From NCBI GenBank assembly GCA_027488135.1, contig JAIYCH010000024.1, positions 1 through 33,880 of the forward strand: a DNA stretch of 33,880 nt, read 5' to 3'. Shown piece by piece: positions 1 to 8,066 of the stretch. Under the pieces are notes generated by a model. The model searched no databases and had not been told where the DNA came from. It was given only the letters and a program-made list of their open reading frames with translations. The position numbers were made by a program, and so were the translations under genes. The DNA comes from Saprospiraceae bacterium (GTDB lineage Bacteria > Bacteroidota > Bacteroidia > Chitinophagales > Saprospiraceae). The number at the start of each line of letters is the position of its first letter. The stretch's first letter is position 1.

Positions 1-599
1 CAGATATCGTTGTGGCACCTTTTGGTGGAGGCTCTAATTTTGCCGGAATTTCCTTTCCCTTCCTTCGTTTAAATTTAGAGGAAGGGAAGAATATTCGTTG
101 TATTGCCGCCGAACCAGCGAGCTGCCCTAAGTTAACGCGTGGTGTTTTTAGGTATGATTTTGGAGATACCGTAGGCATGACACCCCTCCTTCCAATGTAC
201 ACTTTAGGACATAATTTCGTTCCTGCTCCCATTCATGCCGGTGGATTGCGCTACCATGGAGCAGGAGTAATTGTGAGCCAATTACTTAAAGATAAACTCA
301 TTGAGGCTAGGTCTCATGACCAATTGGAGTGTTTTCAGGCTGGTGTTTTGTTTGCAAAAGCAGAAGGTATTATTCCAGCACCTGAAGCATCTCATGCCAT
401 AGCTACCGTAATTCAAGAAGCTATCGCAGCAAAAATTTCAGGGGAATCAAAAACTATTTTGTTCAACTTGTGCGGTCATGGACATTTTGATATGAAGTCG
501 TATGAAGACTATTTTGCCAATAAACTGGTTAAACATGAGGTTACTGCTGAAGATATTGCAGATTCTCTCTCCAAATTAACCACACCGGAAATAGCTTAA
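1..599 (+). CDS. trpB: Tryptophan synthase beta chain, TrpB2 type (3' part only)
   Basis: PLP-dependent enzyme that would join indole and serine into tryptophan in the cytoplasm. The reading frame is open from the left edge (codons start at base 3), so the N-terminal half, including the PLP lysine, lies outside the window; about 199 residues remain. The glycine-rich phosphate-binding loop GGGSNFAG appears at once, followed by DFGDTVGMTPLL and the IHAGGLRYHG segment, which are typical of the TrpB2 branch rather than classical TrpB1. No trpA is visible nearby. TrpB2 proteins often act without TrpA or salvage indole; that role is inferred from the family. A strong terminator follows the stop codon. 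Confidence 0.9.
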   Translation, partial: DIVVAPFGGGSNFAGISFPFLRLNLEEGKNIRCIAAEPASCPKLTRGVFRYDFGDTVGMTPLLPMYTLGHNFVPAPIHAGGLRYHGAGVIVSQLLKDKLIEARSHDQLECFQAGVLFAKAEGIIPAPEASHAIATVIQEAIAAKISGESKTILFNLCGHGHFDMKSYEDYFANKLVKHEVTAEDIADSLSKLTTPEIA

Positions 600-610
600 C
601 CTAAAAAAGG

Positions 611-644
611 TAGAGGCTGTCAAAAAAGGCAGCCTCTATTTTTA
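611..644 (+). terminator. Rho-independent terminator after trpB
   Basis: Perfect 9-bp stem TAGAGGCTG (611-619) / CAGCCTCTA (630-638) with a 10-nt A-rich loop, followed by a T run, 12 nt after the trpB stop. The A run upstream (602-608) would give U residues on the other strand, so it may also stop transcripts coming from the minus-strand gene to the right. Confidence 0.85.
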
Positions 645-840
645 TGCTACTTTATACATTGGGCTAATAGCATTATTTTAATATTTAAATTCAGGTAAAT
701 CTTTGGGATTTTCTAAGATTATGCCCGATGGATAGTTTATTTGTTACGATTGGTTATATGGGGGAAATTGACCACTAACACTCGGTTTTAAATCAGATCT
801 ACAGGATTTTGAGATTTTCCCCAAAAGCTCATTTTCATGC
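645..840. other. Intergenic stretch without recognisable gene
   Basis: AT-rich, with no convincing reading frame. It contains ATTGACCACTAA at 766-777, which echoes ATTGACCATTAG at 866-877 inside the repeat copy to the right, so a decayed second repeat monomer is possible. No promoter or RNA gene could be recognised. Confidence 0.4.
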
Positions 841-841
841 C

Positions 842-889
842 CGACCCCTTTAGGGTCACATGTCAATTGACCATTAGGCCCCTGGCGGC
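842..889 (-). repeat. Inverted copy of the palindromic/36-bp-monomer repeat family
   Basis: Read on the minus strand this holds the monomer core GCCGCCAGGGGCCTAATGG (889-871), then ACATGTGA and a 17-nt palindrome (858-842) with arms TGACCCT and GGGGTCG and an AAA loop. The same parts in the same order (monomer, ACATGTGA, palindrome) occur at 18747-18953 and 29396-30065 on the plus strand. Here a single monomer and a single palindrome remain. Confidence 0.75.
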
Positions 890-935
890 TTCAATTCTAA
901 TGCACCCGGGCTTTTTAGACAGCCTCTTTCTTTAC

Positions 936-1784
936 CTATTTTTCAGAAGATGTAAACTTACCACCGACAGGCTTCCTGTATGGTTCAAAAGGAATTTTAA
1001 GCATTTTTGAAATCTTAGAATGCTCGTTCTCATCTAAATGCGTATCAATACCGTAGGTAATATCTTCTTGCTTCATGTAACTGAAAGTACCAAACATTCT
1101 GTCCCAAATAGAAAAGATATTTCCATAATTGGTATCTGTTTGAGGTAAAACGTAATGGTGATGAACATGGTGCATATTTGGCGTGACTATAGCCAGGCTT
1201 AGAAACTTATCTACCCTTTCAGGAAGACTAATATTCGCATGATTAAATTGTGAGAGTACCACCGACAAAGCCTGATACAACATTATCAACCAGATAGGGG
1301 CACCTAAAATAAATACCGCTAAGGAGGTAAAAACAAACCTGAATATACTCTCACCCGGATGATGCCTGTTCGCCGTAGTGGTATCTACATGAACATCTGT
1401 GTGATGAATGAGATGAAAACGCCACATAAACCGAACTTTATGTTCCAGCCAATGTATAAAATAAGCACTGATAAGATCAAGTCCCATCAAGCCTGTCAAG
1501 GCATATAAAATGAGCGGGATGCTGTCAATGTAGGTTAATAGGCCCCAATGATTTTCCTGGGTCCATCGACTGATTTGAAGCAATAAAAAAGCAAGGGCAA
1601 AATTTACAATGATAGTAGTAAAAGTAAAAAATATATTAATGGTAGCGTGCTTCCATTTTTTATAGGAAAATTTAAATAACGGAAACGCGGTCTCCATTAG
1701 CCAAAAAAAAGCAATTCCACCGGCAAGTATTAACGAACGATCTCGCGATGGAATACTCTCGAAATAAACCATGATTGGCTCCAT
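936..1784 (-). CDS. Sterol desaturase / fatty acid hydroxylase family membrane protein
   Basis: Di-iron membrane oxygenase of the fatty acid hydroxylase superfamily, which hydroxylates or desaturates a lipid substrate; the substrate cannot be told from sequence. 282 residues with about four hydrophobic segments (roughly 17-37, 48-71, 88-110, 145-178). The histidine clusters that bind the two irons are present: HWLEH (111-115), HLIHHTD (124-130), NRHHPGE (139-145), NHAN (181-184) and MHHVHHH (204-210), followed by the conserved TDTNYGNIFSIWDRMFGTF. It starts at ATG 1784, 50 bp downstream of ftsK, and could be co-transcribed with it. Its 3' end is followed by AGAGGCTGTCTAAAAAGCCC, a near copy of the left terminator arm of trpB. 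Confidence 0.88.
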   Translation of the reverse strand: MEPIMVYFESIPSRDRSLILAGGIAFFWLMETAFPLFKFSYKKWKHATINIFFTFTTIIVNFALAFLLLQISRWTQENHWGLLTYIDSIPLILYALTGLMGLDLISAYFIHWLEHKVRFMWRFHLIHHTDVHVDTTTANRHHPGESIFRFVFTSLAVFILGAPIWLIMLYQALSVVLSQFNHANISLPERVDKFLSLAIVTPNMHHVHHHYVLPQTDTNYGNIFSIWDRMFGTFSYMKQEDITYGIDTHLDENEHSKISKMLKIPFEPYRKPVGGKFTSSEK

Positions 1785-1834
1785 ATCTTTTTTATTTAAA
1801 TGTACTACTTTTTGCGCTACAAATCAATTCAACA

Positions 1835-4288
1835 TCATTTTTTTGACCTTACATCTGCTAAATACTTTTCCAGCTCCTGTTCATCATAAATTAATACTTC
1901 CCTTGGTTTACTACCGTCTGCTGCCCCGACAATACCTAGAGATTCTAACTGATCCATTATCCGGCCGGCTCTATTATACCCCAGTCTAAGGCGACGTTGA
2001 ATCATTGAGGTAGAACCTTGTTTATTAGATACAATTAACCTTGCTGCATCTTCAAGCATATCATCTAAATCGGTATATTTCAAATCGGCGCGGGCATTTT
2101 CCGGGTCATCCCCCTGGAATTCGGGTAAAAAATAAGGTTCAGGATAGCCCTGTTGTGCCGCGATAAATTCAATAACTTTTTCCACTTCTGGCGTATCAAT
2201 AAAAGCGCCTTGCAAGCGAATCATTTCACCACCAACAGACAGTAACATATCGCCTCTTCCTATAAGTTGCTCAGCGCCACCCGTATCGAGAATTGTTCTG
2301 GAGTCTATCTTAGAAGTAACTTTATAGGCGATTCTTGCCGGGAAATTGGCTTTAATTACGCCAGTTATAATATTTACAGATGGTCTCTGTGTAGCAATAA
2401 TGAGGTGTATGCCCACCGCACGAGCTAATTGCGCCAGACGACCAATGGGAATTTCGACCTCCTTGCCAGCCGTCATTATTAAATCGGCAAACTCATCAAT
2501 TACCAAAACAATAAAAGGCAAAAAGCGATTGCCTTTCAATGGGTTAAGTTTACGTTGAACAAATTTTTCGTTATACTCCCTGATATTTCTAACACTTGCC
2601 TTTTTTAGCAAATCGTACCTATTATCCATCTCAATACAAAGTGAATTGAGCGTATGAATTACTTTAGCCGTATCAGTGATGATGGGTTCGTCCTGGTTAG
2701 GTAGAAAAGCGAGAAAATGATGCTCTAGTTGAGAATATGGAAATAATTCTACTTTTTTAGGATCAATTAAAACAAGCTTTACCTGTGATGGATGCTTTTT
2801 ATATAGAAGAGACATGAGGATGGAATTTATTCCCACCGACTTACCCTGACCCGTCGCACCAGCCATCAAAAGGTGTGGCATTTTTGCTAAATCAACAACA
2901 AAAACTTCATTACTAATGGTCTTTCCCAAAGCAATAGGAAGATCCATTTTAGATTTTCTGAATTTGTCAGATGTCAGAACTTCTTTCATCGAAACCATCT
3001 GTTTTTTCATGTTTGGTACTTCTATACCAATCGTGCCCTTCCCTGGAATGGGCGCGATGATACGAATACCCAAGGCAGACAAACTCAGTGCTATATCATC
3101 TTCTAAATTCTTAATCTTTGAAATCCGCACACCAGGTGCCGGAATGATTTCATATAAGGTAACCGTTGGACCAACCGTTGCACTAATTTTAGTTATTTCA
3201 ATTTTATAATGTAATAACGTTTCAATAATCTGATCTTTATGGGCTTCCAGTTCTACCATATCAATTTCCACATGCTGATCTGAGTAATCATGGAGTAAAG
3301 GAAGCACAGGCTGCTCAAAAAAAGATAAATCAAGGGTTGAGTCGTAAGGTTCCGTATGATATGCATTTTCACCCAGAGCTTCTGACAAACCTCCTACAGG
3401 ATAGAAGTTGTTTTCGTTGATTTCTAACTTTGCTAACGGAACGACGTCGGTTTCCTCTTCAAGCGTTTCTGTAAATTCTTCCTTTTCCTTAGCTTTCACT
3501 TCAGTAACTAACGTTAATTCACCTCCCACTTCCAACTTTAATTGTTTTCCAAAACCCACAGCCTCAGGTACCAGTGAGGCTATGTCAGGCGTTAAAGACG
3601 TCATTTTTTCAATATCTTTATCTTTTATAGTCCCGAGGCCTACAGAATCAGGTGAAAGATTTCCGCCTTTAAGCAAGTTTAAAAACTTATACTTGACCTG
3701 ATTAAAAACCTCGGGGAGAGATTGTCCCGCCAAAGGTGGATTGAGAAACCACAAAAAACGACTCAAGCCCACAAATAAAATCAGGAAAAATACACCCACT
3801 CTACCCAGGAACCTAGTTAACCAATCACTGACAACGGTCCCAAATCCACCGCCCATAGGAAAGGAAAATCCCTTAAAAAAAAAAGAAAAGAATACAGAGA
3901 ATAAGAGTACAACAGTAAACAAAGAAAACATTTTTTCGGAAAGTTCAGATAACGGTCTTTTTATAATCAACTGCCTGCCAACTAAAAAGAAAACATAACA
4001 CAAGGCAAAGGAAGGAAGGCCAAACAAAAAATAAAAGAAGAAATTTGAAGTTATAGCCCCTAACCTGCCTAAAATATTAGAAATCTCCGCATCACTATCT
4101 AACAGTAAGCCAAATGAAAATCGCAAAACGGCATCCTGATCATCTTGCCAGGTAAATAAATAAGATGAAAAAGCAAGGAAACAGTAGAAAGCTAGAAATA
4201 GAAAAAATAATCCCCATAAACCTGAAATTCTTTCATCCTTGAAAGAGAAAGAAGGCTTACTCTTTTTTTTACTCTTCGAGACACTCAT
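1835..4288 (-). CDS. ftsK: DNA translocase FtsK/SpoIIIE
   Basis: ATP-driven DNA pump at the division septum that moves the chromosome terminus and supports dimer resolution. The ATG at 4288 (MSVSKSKKK...) gives 817 residues. An N-terminal extension of 17 codons would need a TTG and does not look like the family. N-terminal ~200 residues hold four or five membrane helices, followed by an acidic linker (~220-330), then the motor with Walker A GATGQGKSVG (~475-485) and Walker B LVIDEFADLI (~593-602), and a C-terminal winged-helix gamma domain (YTDLDDMLEDAARLIV...QRRLRLGYNRAGRIMDQLE) that in relatives reads KOPS sites. All catalytic parts are present and the length is usual for Bacteroidota. Confidence 0.97.
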   Translation of the reverse strand: MSVSKSKKKSKPSFSFKDERISGLWGLFFLFLAFYCFLAFSSYLFTWQDDQDAVLRFSFGLLLDSDAEISNILGRLGAITSNFFFYFLFGLPSFALCYVFFLVGRQLIIKRPLSELSEKMFSLFTVVLLFSVFFSFFFKGFSFPMGGGFGTVVSDWLTRFLGRVGVFFLILFVGLSRFLWFLNPPLAGQSLPEVFNQVKYKFLNLLKGGNLSPDSVGLGTIKDKDIEKMTSLTPDIASLVPEAVGFGKQLKLEVGGELTLVTEVKAKEKEEFTETLEEETDVVPLAKLEINENNFYPVGGLSEALGENAYHTEPYDSTLDLSFFEQPVLPLLHDYSDQHVEIDMVELEAHKDQIIETLLHYKIEITKISATVGPTVTLYEIIPAPGVRISKIKNLEDDIALSLSALGIRIIAPIPGKGTIGIEVPNMKKQMVSMKEVLTSDKFRKSKMDLPIALGKTISNEVFVVDLAKMPHLLMAGATGQGKSVGINSILMSLLYKKHPSQVKLVLIDPKKVELFPYSQLEHHFLAFLPNQDEPIITDTAKVIHTLNSLCIEMDNRYDLLKKASVRNIREYNEKFVQRKLNPLKGNRFLPFIVLVIDEFADLIMTAGKEVEIPIGRLAQLARAVGIHLIIATQRPSVNIITGVIKANFPARIAYKVTSKIDSRTILDTGGAEQLIGRGDMLLSVGGEMIRLQGAFIDTPEVEKVIEFIAAQQGYPEPYFLPEFQGDDPENARADLKYTDLDDMLEDAARLIVSNKQGSTSMIQRRLRLGYNRAGRIMDQLESLGIVGAADGSKPREVLIYDEQELEKYLADVRSKK

Positions 4289-4356
4289 TGGGGGAATTAT
4301 TTTTGTGATGCAATATAAGGCATTTTTAATAAATTCCAAAAAACTAACAATTTATT

Positions 4357-4386
4357 ACAAATACTGCTTAATTATAAATTATTTGT
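4357..4386. promoter_or_regulatory. Inverted repeat in divergent ftsK / S24-regulator promoter region
   Basis: ACAAATA (4357-4363) and TATTTGT (4380-4386) form a perfect 7-bp inverted repeat with a 16-nt spacer, about 65 bp upstream of the S24-type regulator. Such a site could be an operator for that regulator. The surroundings are very AT-rich, so chance is a real alternative. Confidence 0.3.
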
Positions 4387-4449
4387 TTTACATTGCTTTC
4401 AATTTAAAATATAACTCAGCGAAAAATGGTACCAGAAGTAAGGTTTGGC

Positions 4450-5181
4450 ATGAATAAACGATTCATTGAAGTATTCAATCTATTGGTTGAAAAGAAGATA
4501 ATTGTTATGAATGACAGAGGTGGAAAAGGAATAGGCGATTTCGCTAACGATATTTTGGGAAAACCTTACAGTCATATTATCCGGGCTTTTCTCAGTGATT
4601 CTGACAAACGCTGCATCGACTATCATCATGTAGATAAACTTTGCGCTATTTACGGGGTAAGCAAAATGTATATTCTCGAGGGTAAAGGAAATCCCTTAGA
4701 AGATAAAAGAATCCGACCTTCAGCTAATGTAAGTAACTTGTCGCCTTTATCAAATGGACAGTTAAACCAAAATAATATCTGTTTTACCAATGTAGAAGCA
4801 TTCGCAGGTAATGCTATCGAATGGGATAGTTTTAGACAAGAAAATCAAGATTATTTTCATATCCCCGGCCTGGATGCGGAAGAACTATTTGCCTTTCCAA
4901 TCAAAGGAAATAGTATGTTTCCTGTAATAAACGATGGTGATATTGTAGTTTGTAAGCCACTTCGTAGTTTTAATGAATTTAAAGAAAACAAAATTTATGC
5001 TATTAACGACAGCGGATCTATTTGGGTGAAATATGTTCAAAAAGAACATAGCACCAAAAGTGATAACGCTAAGCTAAAGCTTATATCTGCTAATCATCTT
5101 GAACATGACCCATTTCATATTGATGTTTCAGAAGGCACCAAACTTTTTCAAGTCATACGAAGAATTAGTACCTTAGATTAA
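4450..5181 (+). CDS. LexA/CI-like repressor with S24 autopeptidase domain
   Basis: Transcription regulator with an N-terminal helix-turn-helix region resembling phage CI/XRE repressors (~residues 1-75, ending SKMYILEGKGNPL) and a C-terminal S24 (LexA/UmuD-like) peptidase domain. Numbered from ATG 4450 (243 residues): an Ala-Gly pair in VEAFAGN (~119-120) fits the self-cleavage site, GNSMFPVINDGD carries the nucleophile Ser155, and WVKYV carries the general base Lys194. An in-frame ATG at 4426 would add eight residues; 4450 is preferred because of GTAAGG nine bases upstream. RecA-stimulated self-cleavage in a DNA-damage or stress response is inferred from the family. It is transcribed away from ftsK and has no phage genes around it. 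Confidence 0.85.
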   Translation: MNKRFIEVFNLLVEKKIIVMNDRGGKGIGDFANDILGKPYSHIIRAFLSDSDKRCIDYHHVDKLCAIYGVSKMYILEGKGNPLEDKRIRPSANVSNLSPLSNGQLNQNNICFTNVEAFAGNAIEWDSFRQENQDYFHIPGLDAEELFAFPIKGNSMFPVINDGDIVVCKPLRSFNEFKENKIYAINDSGSIWVKYVQKEHSTKSDNAKLKLISANHLEHDPFHIDVSEGTKLFQVIRRISTLD

Positions 5182-5308
5182 TTCTAAATGCCCTGGTATC
5201 GCTAAACACCTCTTTATTTTATTATGTTCGTGAAAATAACCTCGCGGTAAGTCCATTTGCGTTGAACCAAATAAAAATGTTAAAAAAATTCTCTTATTTC
5301 TTAGTTAT

Positions 5309-5893
5309 TTATTCACCATTAGGTAAGTCGTACTTGAATTCCTTTTCTTCCTTAGGATTAGTTTCTTGTTCAACTTTATTGAAAATCTCTTCTGAAAATT
5401 CTCTGAACTCTCCCACCAGGGGCTCTAATTGAATGACTCCTTTCCATATTTTGCCTGGGTAATTTTTCAAAAAAGGATAAGTTTTTGATGACGTAACCCC
5501 TTCGCTTTCTGGCGTTAAAACAGACTCTACAACGAACCAGATGATGAGACTATAAAAAAAAGCCGATATTGAAGCCAAAACAGCTCCTCCTATAATTTGA
5601 TTAACAAAATTTATATGAACCTTTTGCATGATGCTTTCGATACCCTTTCCCAATAATTTTAATAATAAAAGAGAAAAGATAAAGGTAGTGGCAAAGGCGA
5701 CAACAATCCATAATGGATTGTTTTGATTAAAAATATCGTGATAGAACCTTGTAACTGCCGGCGTGAACCGAAGAGAAGCTAAAATACCAAAACTAGCTCC
5801 TAAAATAGTAAAAACAGTCTTGATAATTCCCTGGTTATAGCCTACATAAAAACCATAAGCCATAACAATAATTAAAAATAAATCAATAATCAT
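5309..5893 (-). CDS. CvpA family membrane protein
   Basis: Inner-membrane protein of the CvpA family (named for colicin V production; in other bacteria linked to envelope homeostasis and resistance to some host compounds). 194 residues: four hydrophobic segments (about 3-20, 25-43, 62-82, 100-123) and a charged cytoplasmic-type tail rich in Glu/Lys (EETNPKEEKEFKYD). The N-terminal pattern of a helix, GYNQGIIKT and a second helix is characteristic. Convergent with the S24 regulator (127-bp gap) and divergent from the secreted-protein gene at 5972. The molecular function is unknown. Confidence 0.82.
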   Translation of the reverse strand: MIIDLFLIIVMAYGFYVGYNQGIIKTVFTILGASFGILASLRFTPAVTRFYHDIFNQNNPLWIVVAFATTFIFSLLLLKLLGKGIESIMQKVHINFVNQIIGGAVLASISAFFYSLIIWFVVESVLTPESEGVTSSKTYPFLKNYPGKIWKGVIQLEPLVGEFREFSEEIFNKVEQETNPKEEKEFKYDLPNGE

Positions 5894-5971
5894 TCTGTTG
5901 TTTTTAAAAATTATGAAATTTAAACGCCAGTTATAAATAATTATATATATTCACCTTATTAATACGCACCT

Positions 5972-6436
5972 ATGAAACAAATCGCCTTTTTTTTCTTATT
6001 CAACCTATTCTCTTTTGCCACCTCCGCGCAAAACACGCCATCTTTGTCCATTTTTGAAATTGGAAAAGACGAACAGAATTATCGAACTATTTGCGAAGCC
6101 TATCCTGAAACTTTGCTTACTTGGAAGAAAGATGATTACACCCAATCTGCCCTGCTTTGGTTCGACTTCCTGAAAAGTATGGAAACGTATGCGGAAGCTA
6201 TTCAGTTTAATTTAAACGGATTAAAATTATGGATTCATATTTTTTGGAATGAAAAAGGAGAAATTAATCATGTGGGTTATTTTGTTCATCCCGAATCCAG
6301 GCAAATAGACAAAAAAGAATTGAATGCCTTCTTAAGTGCCTATTCAAGATTGGCCAACAAGCCTGATTTTAAAAGCGGCATGAAAATTTCACATTATACC
6401 TCAGCATCTTTTCCTACCTTTGCAGCTTCAAGATGA
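5972..6436 (+). CDS. Small secreted hypothetical protein
   Basis: 154 residues with a clear Sec signal peptide (MKQIAFFFLFNLFSFATSAQ, cleavage likely after SAQ). The mature part is compact and rich in aromatics (TWKKDDYTQSALLWFDFLK, LKLWIHIFWNEKGEINHVGY), with no lipobox, no membrane helix and no motif I recognise. The region GEINHVGYFVHPESR resembles a beta-hairpin. It is probably periplasmic or exported. The stop lies 35 bp before serA, so the two may share a transcript, but nothing ties it to serine synthesis. Confidence 0.75.
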   Translation: MKQIAFFFLFNLFSFATSAQNTPSLSIFEIGKDEQNYRTICEAYPETLLTWKKDDYTQSALLWFDFLKSMETYAEAIQFNLNGLKLWIHIFWNEKGEINHVGYFVHPESRQIDKKELNAFLSAYSRLANKPDFKSGMKISHYTSASFPTFAASR

Positions 6437-6471
6437 ACATTATTTCATCCTTTTCGTTGCTATTATTTTAA

Positions 6472-7455
6472 ATGACTAAAACACAAAAAATGATCCGAAT
6501 TCTCGCCAATGATGGTATTAGTGATGATGGAAAACTTCTTATGGAAGAAGCTGGATATGAGGTGATTACCAAAAAAGTTCCTCAAAATGAACTTTGTGAC
6601 GTAATTGCAAACTACGACGTATTACTCGTAAGAAGCGCTACGAAAGTTACCGCGGAAGTTATCACTGCGGGCATCAATTTGAAAATGATAGGTAGAGGCG
6701 GCGTAGGATTAGACAATATTGACGTAGAATTTGCTGAATCTAAAGGTATTATAGTTTTTAATACACCAGCTGCCTCCTCTCAGGCGGTGGCAGAGCTAGC
6801 CTTCGGTCACATGTTTAATCTCGCTCGTTTTATGCATCAGGCCAATAGGAATATGGCTCTTAACGGTATAACTACCTTTGATACCTTAAAAAAAGATTAC
6901 GGCTCAGGTATTCAACTACGCGGAAAATCATTAGGTATCATTGGTTTTGGAAGAATTGGTCAGGAGGTCGCCAGGATTGGTCTCGCCCTTGGCATGAATG
7001 TGCTTCCAACCGATTTAATGATCAATGAAGCTAATATTGATATCAATATCTTTGCCAATGAAAAAGTGACGATGAATATTCACGTTCCTACCGTTCCATA
7101 CAAAGAGGTATTAGCAAAATCTGATTTCATTTCTTTGCATATTCCCTTCGGTGGGGGCAAACCACTCATCGGAGCAGAAGAAATTGCTTCTATGAAGAAA
7201 GGTGTTTACCTCATTAATACTGCGCGCGGTGGTGCTATCGACGAAGCAGCATTACTCGCTGCACTTAGCAGCGGACAAGTTGCTGGCGCTGGTCTCGATG
7301 TTTTCGAGAACGAACCTACGCCCAAAGCAGAACTTCTCGCTCATCCAAATATATCTTTAACACCACATATCGGTGCGGCTACCCAAGAGGCTCAGGCAAA
7401 TATTGGCTTAGAGATTGCGGATAGACTTATCGCTTTTTTTGGAGATCAAAGATAA
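6472..7455 (+). CDS. serA: D-3-phosphoglycerate dehydrogenase
   Basis: NAD-dependent oxidation of 3-phosphoglycerate, the first step of the phosphorylated serine pathway. 327 residues: substrate-binding halves at both ends and a nucleotide-binding core with GIIGFGRIGQEVA (~155-167). RGGVGLDNID, LINTARGGAIDEAAL (catalytic Arg region) and the catalytic His in TPHIGAATQEA are all visible. It lacks the C-terminal ACT domain of the ~410-residue E. coli enzyme, so serine feedback by that route is not expected. ATG 6472 is used; an internal ATG at 6490 (MIRILAND) is equally possible. A hydroxypyruvate or other 2-hydroxyacid dehydrogenase is the alternative. serC and serB are not in the window. Confidence 0.88.
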   Translation: MTKTQKMIRILANDGISDDGKLLMEEAGYEVITKKVPQNELCDVIANYDVLLVRSATKVTAEVITAGINLKMIGRGGVGLDNIDVEFAESKGIIVFNTPAASSQAVAELAFGHMFNLARFMHQANRNMALNGITTFDTLKKDYGSGIQLRGKSLGIIGFGRIGQEVARIGLALGMNVLPTDLMINEANIDINIFANEKVTMNIHVPTVPYKEVLAKSDFISLHIPFGGGKPLIGAEEIASMKKGVYLINTARGGAIDEAALLAALSSGQVAGAGLDVFENEPTPKAELLAHPNISLTPHIGAATQEAQANIGLEIADRLIAFFGDQR

Positions 7456-7498
7456 AAAATAGCACAGGGCAGAAAGATGCTATTTATCTCTCTGCCCT
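7456..7498 (-). terminator. Hairpin between serA and the gbsR-type gene
   Basis: AGGGCAGA (7466-7473) pairs with TCTGCCCT (7491-7498), with an inner AGAT/ATCT stem after one mismatch and a 7-nt loop. On the minus strand it is followed shortly by TATTTTTTA, so it terminates mainly the regulator; its 5' arm covers the regulator's stop codon. It may also block read-through from serA. Confidence 0.7.
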
Positions 7499-7997
7499 AC
7501 TTCATTAATTTTAAGAAAGTTCCTAAAATCCAATGTGATTCTGCATGAATCAAGCTCTCTAACGTTGAATCAACTTTGCTGCTCAGCATTTTTATTTCCT
7601 TAATCATTTTATTGAAACTTTCCGTTTCTTCTCCGGAACCATTAATACCCGTGAGTTCATCTAAACCCTTTAACATTGGTTCCAGTTCTCTTTTTTTTCT
7701 TTGAATCATGATGTTTCTCGTCATAACCCAAATATCTTTTTCAGCTACAAAATATTCTCTCCTTTCTCCTACTTTTAATATTTTTTGAATCAAATGCCAA
7801 TCCATAAGGGCATGCAAATTAATATGAACATTGCCACGTGACATTTTTAATTGTTCCATGATTTCCTCTGCGCAAATGGGGTTGTTGGACAAAAGCAACA
7901 AACCGTGTATTTCAGCCATGGCTCTGCTAATTCCCCAGTGGGTGGACATAGTCCCCCAAATTTGCAGAAATTTTTCTTTACCTTCAACTATATCCAT
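7497..7997 (-). CDS. GbsR/MarR family transcriptional regulator
   Basis: DNA-binding regulator with a winged helix-turn-helix of the GbsR type (choline/betaine-responsive in Bacillus; the ligand here is unknown). 166 residues from ATG 7997; extending upstream needs a TTG. The order of features fits the family: short N-terminal helix (EKFLQIWGTMSTHWGISRAMAEIHGLLLL), HTH (ICAEEIMEQLKMSRGNVHINLHALMDWHLI), wing (VGERREYF) and a C-terminal helical dimerisation part. It is the last gene of the minus-strand run that includes gcvT, 69 bp downstream of it, so it may be autoregulated or control neighbouring genes; this is inference. Confidence 0.82.
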   Translation of the reverse strand: MDIVEGKEKFLQIWGTMSTHWGISRAMAEIHGLLLLSNNPICAEEIMEQLKMSRGNVHINLHALMDWHLIQKILKVGERREYFVAEKDIWVMTRNIMIQRKKRELEPMLKGLDELTGINGSGEETESFNKMIKEIKMLSSKVDSTLESLIHAESHWILGTFLKLMK

Positions 7998-8066
7998 ATC
8001 CAAAATATTTCTTAGCAACCTATTTAAAAGGTTAATAGAAATAATTGAAATTTGTTCGAAAAAATC

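Noticed and set aside
4289-4339. N-terminal extension of FtsK from a TTG codon
   Set aside because: ATG 4288 gives the expected family N-terminus; the extra residues look non-conserved. The same reasoning was applied to TTG extensions at 7998-8018, 20154-20168 and 26142-26168.
5188-5280. Possible decayed repeat copy between the S24 regulator and the cvpA-like gene (ATGCCCTGG, AACCAAAT...AAAATGTT)
   Set aside because: Only short scattered matches; no palindrome, no 36-bp spacing.
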